Part shown: piece after piece, positions 54,601-64,000 of the stretch | Layout of the letters: each line of letters starts with the position of its first letter | Position numbering within the stretch: position 1 is the stretch's first letter | NCBI GenBank assembly: GCA_029204225.1 | Contig: CM055110.1 | Location: 34,791,947-34,855,946, forward strand | Source: Diphasiastrum complanatum | Lineage: Eukaryota > Streptophyta > Lycopodiopsida > Lycopodiales > Lycopodiaceae | Direction: 5' to 3' | DNA: 64,000 nucleotides | Translations under genes and position numbers: made by a program | The notes under the pieces: model-generated | Database searches by the model: none | Told to the model about the DNA's origin: nothing | The model's input: the letters and a program-made list of their open reading frames with translations, nothing else

Positions 54601-57158
54601 ATCTAGGATGTTATGTCGCTATAGGAGTTTGTGCAACAATCATTTGTAGAATGCCAAGGCTCTAGTTGCGAGCATGACAATCACATAAGCCAAACTTACT
54701 GAAAAGTGAAATAAAAGACTAGGAGTCATGTTTCTCAAATTTGCCTTTGAGAATGTTTCCGTAGTTGGATATAGCCATAATAATTCAGTTTTCGTGATGT
54801 TCCAACTTACCTTGTGAAATTTAGTTCTAAATTTTTTTTCATAATGTAAAAGATATAACAATGGAACCATAACAATCATTTACAAACGACTAAATCCATT
54901 ATCGCACTGCACCTGACTCTAGTTATCCCTCTATTGTAATATCTCCATCTGGTAATTGGTACTCCTTTTTCTGATCATGGCAAATTGTGTTGTGCCCATG
55001 TTCCTCCTCCATCATGCTAGGATTACTACTCTCCTTGGGTTAGTTTGTCACTCGCCTACCCGTCTCTTGCGTTGCATCTCATCATAGGTGGAAGATAAAG
55101 TTGGAAATTCAGTGATTGGGCTCCAAACCTCTACGCAATTCTCGTAGCCACTACCACTCTTCCATGTGTAACCATCACAATATGTTATTGCTTACAAGTC
55201 CTCTTGTTCTCGCGAGACCCACTATGCTACCCACAATTATAGAATTCTATTGTGGCAACTCATCAAGCGATTGGATCTTTGTCATGCTGAATATTGTATT
55301 TATTTTATTTGTGTTAGTCTTTCAAAGCCAATACGTAGGTTGTACCATAATGAAAAATAGGAAACAAGTTGTTGGTATCATAGACACAGCATTTGGTGAT
55401 TGGTCTTCAAGGCTTCTTTATTATTAGACCATGGGATTGGGCCCTTTGGTCCCTAATAGCACTAGGAGGCGGTCACTTAATTTTAGTAGTCATAGCTTGG
55501 CTTTTTCCATTTGGATGGATAACTTTACCCAAAATTATTAGGTGCCTAGTCCTAACTTGTTGGACCTCCTAGCTAGCTAGGAATAGACTCAATGCCTCAA
55601 ACAAGTTTTCTGTCTGATAGGCATTTACACTGATGGCAGGAAAGAGATTTAAGTGCAATTACTAATGACTTGTGGCGTGGCATCTACGGGCGCCAGTTTG
55701 GGTTTGAAAGTGTCAACTTGGTGGTTGAGAGAATGAAGAGAAAAAGTGTGAACTTCAAATGGATAGAACTGTACCAGGTACTTGACCAATTTCAACGATA
55801 ATCTATATTTTAGGTTTGTCATTTGTATGCTAATGTTGAGTCTGGTGCTTTATATATCTTCTTGTTACTTGTCAGTTTGCACATGATCCTCGTCATAATA
55901 GTCCATGCATGCAAGATTAATGAAACAAGTTGTTTATAGAGAATAAAGATCAGTGTGTAGCAAAATTTGATTGATTGTTTTTAAAAGTTGGGACATCGAG
56001 CAGTTTTCCAGTCTCTAGTTATATGACACCACTTTTTATTTATGGTAGGCAAAATTGAAAGAAAGAGAGGAAGCACAGCAGAAGGGGGTGAATCGATTAA
56101 AGCAGCTTTATGTGGAAGCTGAAACTCGTAAGAGGACATATGTTCATATCCAGTATGATATTTTGTTGTAACTTTTTTGAGAATACAACTGAGATTGTGA
56201 ATATTGCTTGTTGCGAAAACTTCGAAACACAAGTTTGTTTGAATGCATTCAACAGAGAAGCAAAGCAGGAAAATTCAATCTTGTCTCAAAGTGCCACCTG
56301 GAAGCAAGCGCCAAAAATCCACAGCTGTTGGAGGTACTGTGAAGTATTACAGTTTGAATTCATCTCCTTAAATTTGTATAACAAGTCAAGCCCCACCTGT
56401 AGTTTCAAGATTAGCTCGTGCAAGTCTTGAGGTACTTGGTAAGTATAGTCAAGCAAGGACTTCTTTGTTAGATCGTAACCATGGCTTTGAGTTTGCTTCT
56501 GTGGTCTGGTCTTTTGTAAATAATACACATGCATTTTGCTAGGCTCTTTGATCATGGAACAATATCTTCTGAAGAAAGCATGCTCTACATAAGATGTCAT
56601 TGTCGTTTGAATAAGGAAATATGAGACTGAATATCTCGTATGTTAGGTATGGGACCTTCAAGTAAATTTCCTAATGGAAAAGGTCGGTTGATGAAGAAGG
56701 CTAGGTTGGATTATGCTGCCAGGTACTGATTTGAGTCTAGCCTTCTCTTTGTATTTTCAAAATTCTGTATTTCAACCCTATCTACGTTCTCTATTCATGT
56801 GCACATACAATGCTTACAATTGTGCGTCAATCACACTGTGATGCCTCTGTTTCAAGTTCAGAGCCTTTAAAGCGTTTATCAGCTAAGGGCTCCAGTTCAT
56901 TCCTTAAAACAGTCTTTTCTGGGTTGCTAAATGACAATTATTAGTTTTTTGATTGCTACTTGAAAACAGCAATGAGGCAAAAATCCATGACTCAATAAAA
57001 AGGAGACAGGCATTATCTGCTAAGCAGTCAGCAAATTACAGGTACTAAAAATCTGTAGTTTGATGTTTTACTTTTATCCACTGGTCAGCAATATTTACTG
57101 ACAAAGGTCAATAACCCTCGTTTTCAATTTTTCCAGGAAAACTTTTAAGAACTGCTGA
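51520..57158 (+). CDS. Elongin-A family protein (RNA polymerase II elongation factor SIII subunit A), 7 exons
   Basis: Elongin A pairs with Elongin C/B and stimulates transcript elongation by RNA polymerase II in the nucleus. Exons 51520-51672, 55640-55777, 56049-56127, 56256-56333, 56647-56722, 56970-57041 and 57137-57158 sum to 618 nt (205 residues plus stop) with every phase closed. The N-terminus SLLELCVRNAIDNL fits the BC-box-like Elongin C contact. LLHMILPHCTAEQLLRIE, then DLSAITNDLWRGIYGRQFGF, VNLVVERMKRKSVNFKW, LKQLYVEAE, KVPPGSKRQKS and RLMKKARLD follow the plant Elongin-A order and length (~200 aa). Four introns start with GTACT and intron 3 with GTAAG. Intron 1 is 3,967 bp and contains an LTR remnant. 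No stop or frameshift is seen, so this is probably a working gene. Confidence 0.92.
52870..53040. repeat. Imperfect ~40-bp tandem repeats with GGTTCGCGAACTCGAAAG
   Basis: Three units of the palindromic core TTCGCGAA followed by CTCGAAAGTCGAA occur in intron 1 of the Elongin-A gene. Open frames here are repeat-driven and not exons. Confidence 0.75.
53150..53810 (+). mobile_element. Copia LTR end plus PBS (gutted element) in Elongin-A intron 1
   Basis: TGGTATCAGAGC at 53799-53810 exactly matches the usual plant copia PBS (initiator tRNA-Met). It is preceded by GCTAGACACA, giving an LTR end ...CA at 53797 with one spacer base. The left LTR boundary is not defined, and no gag follows, so only the 5' end of an element remains. 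Confidence 0.6.
53811..55639. other. Elongin-A intron 1, right part; nothing recognised
   Basis: No exon, protein motif or repeat boundary is supported between the PBS and the exon 2 acceptor. Confidence 0.5.
55640..55777 (+). CDS. Elongin-A exon 2
   Basis: 46 codons, ERDLSAITNDLWRGIYGRQF through FKWIELYQ, the core of the Elongin-A domain. Acceptor GGCAG, donor GTACTT. Confidence 0.92.
56049..56127 (+). CDS. Elongin-A exon 3
   Basis: Encodes AKLKEREEAQQKGVNRLKQL and then YVEAET; ends in phase 1. Acceptor GGTAG, donor GTAAGA. Confidence 0.88.
56256..56333 (+). CDS. Elongin-A exon 4
   Basis: Encodes QKQSRKIQSCLKVPPGSKRQ and KSTAVG; the KVPPxSxKR motif is a family hallmark. Acceptor AACAG, donor GTACTG. 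Confidence 0.88.
56647..56722 (+). CDS. Elongin-A exon 5
   Basis: Encodes GMGPSSKFPNGKGRLMKKAR then LDYAA. Acceptor GTTAG, donor GTACTG; phase matches both neighbours. Confidence 0.85.
56970..57041 (+). CDS. Elongin-A exon 6
   Basis: Encodes SNEAKIHDSIKRRQALSAKQ then SANY. Acceptor AACAG, donor GTACTA. Confidence 0.82.
57137..57158 (+). CDS. Elongin-A exon 7 and stop
   Basis: Encodes RKTFKNC and TGA at 57156-57158, a short basic tail as in relatives. The acceptor TTTTTCCAG is strong. The 3' UTR follows. Confidence 0.8.
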
Positions 57159-57914
57159 GTAGAAAGCCTCTGAATGGTGGAAGAGGTATTGACGTGCAGG
57201 GTACCCAGTAGCCAAATGGGCGCTATTCAACTTCCCTTCTGTTTAAACTACTCGTTTGCTAAAATATGAAGATGTGTTTTTTAATCAAGTAAATGTGCCC
57301 TTGTTTGTTCTGCATTATTAGTGCAGAGATACAAATGGAGGATGTAGTCTGTAGCAATTCCTGTAAATGGTTACTGACTAATTATGAGAGCAATCACGGG
57401 TGCCTATTTTGCATCTCAAAAGAGGTGCATGCTGTTAATTTTATTCTAAATTTTGTTGTGCAACTTAAATTTTTATTCTTTCAGGCATGAAGTGCCCAAT
57501 TTCTTGCACATCAGATATGAGTAGATTTGTAAGATTAGAATCTTATGATTGTGATGTTGCTACGTGATTCGATTGAATCGGTAGTGAAGCCTCATGCTTG
57601 AAAGAAACAACTTATGAATCTGGAAACAGCTCAAGTTTGGACTCGAAAGTTATAGGCAAGTTGTTAGGGCAATAGATGTTTGGGCTGTTGAGAACTGCAG
57701 CTTATGAGCTATCATTTGATGTGGGGTTCCACAGCTTATGATATGTTATTTGGACCCCTAAAGTACATGATTAACTAGCTTTTCTGTTCACTGGAGGCTG
57801 TGGAGCTGATTTTAGGTTGCCTCTTTTTGGGTCTTTATCACTGATAGTTGTCTGACTTCAAACATATATTTTTCATCTTGAACCTAAAAGAAACCCTAAA
57901 ATATAAAAAACATT

Positions 57915-57976
<62 letters not shown>

Positions 57977-60900
57977 ATCAAGATGCAAGCCTCTCCTTTT
58001 CTTCTTGCCCTTTTATACCTTTTTCTCTTTCTACAAACTTCTCTTTCTATGAATTTCTAAACTCACATGTTCTCTCTAGAAATTTTTAAATGCACGTCAT
58101 TTTCAAGCATTTCAAATGCACTTCAAATGCCCTTCAAATAAATTTTAGGGCAAACGTGGACCAATGAGGATAGACAAAACCGTTTTTGTCTATCATTGCC
58201 CACATTCTTGGTCTCTATCCCATCATGCAAAACTTTAGTTGCAGCCATCATCATTCTAGTAGAAATTTGATAGACTAAACTGACTATGGAGGTTCAAACA
58301 CAACTATAATATCGTAACCACCTCCAGATTTATTCACAATGTATTTGGAGGATGCCTTAAATGGCATCATATTACACTCGAAATTAATTAAAAAAATATA
58401 TGACTAACAAATATGTTACAAGTTGTAAGGTACAATTGCAATTTTTAGAAAGTTCCTTAAGCACCTTATAATCTCAGTTGCTTTTATTGGAAAGTTGCAT
58501 AATTATTTGTTCCTATTTTTGGAAAATTGGACATACAACTTGCTATTTTTGAAAAGATGTAGACCTGCATATGTATCATATTTAGAAATGTGATTGCGAT
58601 GGCTTTAAAATTACTAAAAAGAAAAAAATTTATCAATAAAAGATAAAACCTTTTGGTTATTACGTAGGGGAAGTCCCCTATACATAACTAGTATCAGGTG
58701 AATGTCCTTGCCATACCAAGCTCTTTAATTTCTGGTTGATCAGCATGATTGGTTACAAATGGATATGTTGCAAGTGGGCAGATTTTACTTTTGGGGGATT
58801 AATTTACTAGTGCTCCATCATCAATTGTTGCTATATTCGGGTTGCATTGTGATATCCTCACCATGTCTCTCATGCACAATTGCAAAAGAAGTAACATACT
58901 TTTTGTTTCCCTTTAACAAATCCAATGGAAATGAGAAGGAATTGGCCAAATCAAACTAAATGATAGCAGGATCTAAGACTTGGTGACCATCTAGCTATGA
59001 ACATCGACACAAGTTTTTCATGATTTTGACCCATTGTTTGCCTGAGTGCTTGAATACTTGGTTGTCTTCAAGAACTATTGTATTTTTATTTTATAGAAAG
59101 GCTTGATAATTTGCAAAAGTGGCTTTGCTTGTCCTAATATCCCTAAATCGACTCACAAAAATAGAGTTGTAGTTTGATTTATTTGTACCACCTTTGATGC
59201 ATGATTTTTTTTTTCTAGACACTTTGATATTAAAAAGAAAGTAGATTTACACATTCATCATCTCTCTCATACATTATCATTATCTATTTGACTTCTTCCC
59301 ACATTAACACATCGTCACCCATTATTGCAACTTACCAAGATGTTGATGGTAATTGTGAGTATGTACAGGCCTAAGTATAAAGATATCTCACTGTTTCACT
59401 TTTGGTAGTGACAAATCTCATTTTCACGCTTGGATTGATGATGCTAAGTTTTCGAGTTTTGATCTTTCGAGAGGTACCGGGGTATGACTCTGCTAGTTTT
59501 AGCTCTGGAGAATTCTCGCACAAGTGAAGAGGTTCGCACAAAGGCCAAGCTTGTCAAAACGAGTACCATGCGAGTACTATTTGAGGAAAGATCAAGAATT
59601 TGTATCGTTAGATAATTTGGAGGAGGTTGCTATGTTTCTCTCACCTTCTTTGGACTTTCTTGATATTTCTAGAGCCTCTGGTCCTTAGGGAAAAAGTACC
59701 TCCAACCTATTCGCACAGGCCAATTTTGATCATTTTAAGGGGGCCTTTTTCAATTTCTTGGTCAAGATATGTAAGTAGAGTATTCGCACATGTGTTAAAG
59801 TTTTCGCTGGGAATCGTTTAGAGATGTTTTACTTCTATGTGAATACTTACCATGATGAAATATGCAAAAATAGCCACTTTCGCTCTGTATCTTACCATTG
59901 GTGATAACATAAAGTCTCATAATAGTTTCGAGTTATTCCAATGAACAGTAGCTGGACAGGCCTCTTCATCGACGGTCTCGAGATTTGAAGGCAATGGATT
60001 GATCCCCACCGGTCAGTAGTAACTCAACATACAAAACTTGCACTTAGAAAACTCAATGTTTGTTAGCTTGAGATTATGACAGGCCATTTGCTCCATCTGA
60101 ATGCTCTTAACATACCATTGAACTCCTTACAAGAAAAGCAACTGTCTCAGACAAACTTGTTACAAAACAAGCGCTCTCTATGTTGAGATTCTATGCACTT
60201 AGGTGATGGGTGATGGACGTTGATATCGACAGATTTGGCAAACTTATCGTGATGGATCTATGGTTTCCTACTAGGACACTTCTAAGGCATTCCCTACTAG
60301 AGGTGCCTAAGGCTATCAAAACAAATTCATCATGATAGGATTGTCGGTGATGGAAGATGGATATGTACAATTCTAGGTGCAAAGTGTATTTGCAAGAGCT
60401 TGGATTTTCCTGAGTGGAACCATATGATGTTGATCTTAGAGGATTTTACTAAGTTTGAAGTGCTTGAAATTATGGGTCTTCGTTGTGATCACAAATGAAC
60501 CTCTTTGGATAGAATTTTCATGCATGCCTGGGACTCGGACAAGTCCAAATCTTGCCAAAAAATAGGCTACATGAGTACTATTTTAGGAGAGATCACTCAA
60601 AGTATTTCTACAAGTTTGTTCTAGGTTTTTTTACTTTATTTGGGAGTTTTTTTTTTTTTTTTAAATTGCTCCCCTCTTGTAGGATTCTTGTAACTGACAA
60701 AAGTCGTTGCGAAAATCAAGGAATGACTCGTATAGTTGTGCGAGTTATTTTGGACCTAGTCAACTCAAATGGACCACAGAGCAAGAAAATTATTGGGGAC
60801 TTGTACAAAAAATGACTCGTGGACGAAACGGACGATAGAACCCGTGGGAATGACTCGCACAGGAAGTACTGGCACAAGAACATACTCGCGCAGAGAGACA

Positions 60901-63900
60901 GAAATGTATAAATACTGCTTCCAATAGTGAAGAAGGAAAAACAATAGAAAAAACATTGCTAAAGTCGTAAAAAATTTGCCGAAAAACCGTTGAAATTGAC
61001 TGAATAATGGCTAGAAACGGCGGAAGTACGGATGACAAAACCCTCTAAAATCGAAAAAACAGCCTGAAAACTATGCTCAAAACCGATGAAGTATGGAAAA
61101 ACAGCCAGGAAAATGTCTATGAAAACCGCTGAAAATGTCTAAAAATGTCGATGAACACCACTTAAGTGCACAGGGTTGAGGGAGGATGCAAGCATGAAAA
61201 CACTGTAAAAATATTACAAGAAGTGCTATAGATGCAAGTATGCATGAAGCATCTAACAAACTAAACCAGGCTGAAAAACGCAGATGTAAGGGATCATTCA
61301 AAAACAAACAGATGAGTAGAATTGAAAGCTAGCTGTGCAGAAAGCAGCTCAACCTCTTCTGTCCACATTACACTAATCTCAATCAGCAAAGGAATTTGTA
61401 GTAAAGTTCGGCTATATAGAACCTGATGGTGCTGTAGCTTTGGCGATTGCACATGCAACCATATCGAAGGCAACTGAAAAGGACGCAAAACTGAAAACGG
61501 ACTGATGGTGTAAGCAAAATGGCTGATGGTATGCAGCTATGTGGGTTGGTAGTCAGAAAAAAAAAACGTCCTGCAAGCAAAAAACGGGCTGTTGGTGTGC
61601 TCAAAATGAGTGGAAGACGTGTTCAAAACGAAGAAGGTTGTGTTAGAAGGGAACGCCAGCGCTGCAGATCACACCAAACTAAACGTTGATGAAGAGAACT
61701 CCAGTAGGTGGTGGGCTACATATAGAAGAACTGGCATGGACTGCAAAAAAAAAACACTGATGAAGCGCTATCGACTGCCTGTTCTTCATTGGGAGCCTAC
61801 TTGCCTAGTTATACACTCCAAAAATTCACTTACAATCCTGGAGTTTCACAAACCGTGAGGGAGTTGATGTGCAAATTTGATTTGAGGAAGGATAGCGTGG
61901 ATGAGGGCTTGCTCCAAGATGCAGCTGATGAGCCCTCTGATGGCCATTGAAAACCTGATGGATGCTAAAAATGAGTTGTAGATGAAGCGTCCCCTTCATG
62001 CCTGATGCAGCTGTAGATGAAGAAGACCACAGATGAAGAAAAAGCGTCCCCTTCACACGCTAGAGAAGCTGCAGATGCAACGTCCCCTTCATGCCTTCGA
62101 AGACAGACAACACATGGCATGCTCCTCTTGTTCAAGAATGCGCTGTAGGCAAAACAACACTATGCTTTGAAGAAGCAGCAGAGGGCAGGTCATCAGATGG
62201 ATGCTGCTCTTACGAAATCACCTGATGGAAGTGCGATTGGTGATGGGCCACCCCGCTGACGCCTTCAGATGCCAGACAATTCGAGTAGTTGCTCACGTGT
62301 GGGCAATAAGCAGATGAACCTCTGAGCAAAGGATTCATCCATAAAGCGCTGATGGGCTTTGATCTGCCGTTTCACTAGGACATGCTAAGGTAGAAAACGG
62401 ATTGAAAACGGGCTGAAAACAGGCAAAACGAGCCGATGAACGAGCTGAAAACGTGATAGTTCAAGATCTTACATGCGCGCCCCTGCTGAAAACGTGATAG
62501 GGCTTTGCATAAGCCCTCGAGTGTGGCCTCGAGGATGGCTGCTAAATCTACTTCATAAACCCCCTTTGTTCAAGAAAAAACCACGCTTTGAGATTTCTTG
62601 AAGGAAAGCAAGCAAGGAAGGATGCTTGAAAAAAAAAAAACAAAAGGCAAAAAGCAAAAAGCAAAAAGCAGTAAGCATCAAAAAGTCAGCAACAAGCAAA
62701 AAGCACCAAGCAAGAAATAGCTTGAAAACAGGAAGAGTAGCGAGAAAGTAGAGAAAGCGAAAATAGAGCGGCAACGGTGCCAATGTTAGCTCTTTAGCAT
62801 CCACACCGGCTATGGCTCCAACTAGATCGAGTTATGGCTTCTCCCAACTAACCCTCACTAAGGCTTTCCCAGCTAGCTTAGATATGGATACTAAGAAGAC
62901 AGTACAAGCATAGGATGAGTATTTCGAGAGTAAGATCCACTCTTCTCTCGTTTCTTTACTTAGAAACCGACTCAAATGACGGCTTAACCTAAAATCTCCT
63001 CCTCTAAGGCTTACCCTACTAGAGAATGGAGGGCCTAGATTAACTTAACCTATTGCCAGATGAATAATATACAATACAATGTGAAGTAACACAGTGCATG
63101 AAACCACACAAGGGAGAACACTCAGAGAGAAAGATAGGCATGTATTGCAAATGAGGCTCTTCTAAAATGGACTCTTCCACTCCTATATATACTTGGAGTG
63201 GTGGTCACTTACAAAAAGGCATTATGGGACAAATAGTCCTCATAGGCTAACTTAACTTTAAATCACATTGGTGCCATGGGACAAACCCCAATGGACCTTT
63301 GTGACTAACTTTTACATAATTTGAAATAACTGGAAACTACATATCTATGTGCAGTGCCCATGGCAGTTTAAACTTAGAACTAAATAACTTAAGCCATTAC
63401 GGATACCGCAAAAGCCTAAACTTGATGGACAAGTTCTACGTTTAAATCCTATCCTGTTTGTATTTTTAAAGATGTTCCGTAGGATGGCTAGAATATTCCT
63501 TGGAATATCAGCCTACAACCAACCAATGTAGGTAGTAGTTGCTCTCCTCAAGTTGGTTTCCGCAAGACACTGTAATGATCTTTTAGCTGCCTTGGTAAGA
63601 CTACCAGGGTTTGAAAAGAGATGAATGGTGAGATGGTGGAATTACAGAAAGATGTACCGTAAGGTGGTGGTGGTGGTATTCTGATGATGGAAGTTGCGAT
63701 AGATAGTGTGGATGATATAACAGATGTTGTGGCAAGAGAACTGGATGATGGAATGTGGGTGATGTGGATGTAGGAGTGGTTGAAGGAGAAGACTGATTTT
63801 CCAATACTTATACTTCCCCCTCCTTAAGGATCTTCATCTTTTCGGTGCTCAAAATCCGAGGTTTATGATTGGGGTGTTTCTCCTGGTTGAATCCCGTTGG

Positions 63901-64000
63901 ATTGCCCGTCTGTCTTCTTAATCTTTGTCTTCTTGAGTGGGATCAACTGCAAGTGTATCTTCTGCTTGTGTGGTTGCAAGTAGCTCCCTTTCTCCCTCCC
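57159..64000. other. Elongin-A 3' UTR and intergenic DNA; no gene recognised
   Basis: A (CT)n microsatellite lies at 57919-57975. From about 60950 to 62500 the sequence is rich in loosely repeated GAAAAC/CTGAAAAC words and in GATGAAG-type words, including three copies of CGTCCCCTTCA near 61989-62090. A minus-strand purine tract AAGGAGGGGGAAG at about 63817-63830 follows Lys/Arg-rich coding-like text and might be the polypurine tract of another retroelement. I could not confirm pol motifs or an LTR. Confidence 0.4.
57919..57975. repeat. (CT)n microsatellite
   Basis: About 28 CT units downstream of the Elongin-A stop codon. Confidence 0.97.

Overview
This is nuclear DNA of a land plant. Evidence: spliced genes with GT-AG introns, plant-type Ty1/copia and Ty3/gypsy retrotransposons (one copia primer site fits plant initiator tRNA-Met), several hAT transposons, a tRNA-derived SINE, and two plant-family protein genes spread over very long introns. 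The AT-rich background, introns of up to about 8.7 kb and heavy load of decayed transposons point to a large, repeat-rich genome such as a fern, lycophyte or gymnosperm. The sequence alone does not settle which.

Two host genes can be read by hand. Gene 1 (minus strand, 28659 leftwards past the left edge) is a lipid-droplet-associated hydrolase (LDAH-type alpha/beta hydrolase). Eight exons in window keep phase through every junction and give 156 codons plus 2 nt; the 3' half lies off the left edge. Its introns hold most of the transposons of the left half: a roughly 5-kb CACTA-like element carrying a broken protein-kinase fragment, Ty3/gypsy pol wreckage, a complete-bordered 5,033-bp hAT element and small hAT derivatives. 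Gene 2 (plus strand, 51520-57158) is an Elongin-A-like protein of 205 residues in seven exons, with a recognisable TATA promoter and a long 5' leader. Its first intron is about 4 kb and holds an LTR remnant.

Layout: 1-28.7 kb, LDAH exons and transposon-filled introns. 28.7-32.1 kb, a SINE with perfect target-site duplication, a hAT end, a GC-rich foldback element, a minisatellite and a perfect 148-bp palindrome. 33.5-37.4 kb, a copia element with two LTRs, gag and protease, with a second LTR family embedded. 39.9-47.4 kb, further copia and gypsy fragments and a 165-bp (CT)n tract. 48.0-48.3 kb, a tandem SINE pair. 50.7-57.2 kb, the Elongin-A promoter and gene. 57.2-64.0 kb, no recognised gene.

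The host genes are unrelated in function and do not form a cluster. I see no convincing new multi-gene system. The best candidates for follow-up are the palindrome, the hAT family with shared CATAGTTGCAG-type ends, the kinase-bearing element, and the SINE whose inserted sequence is only about 86 bp.
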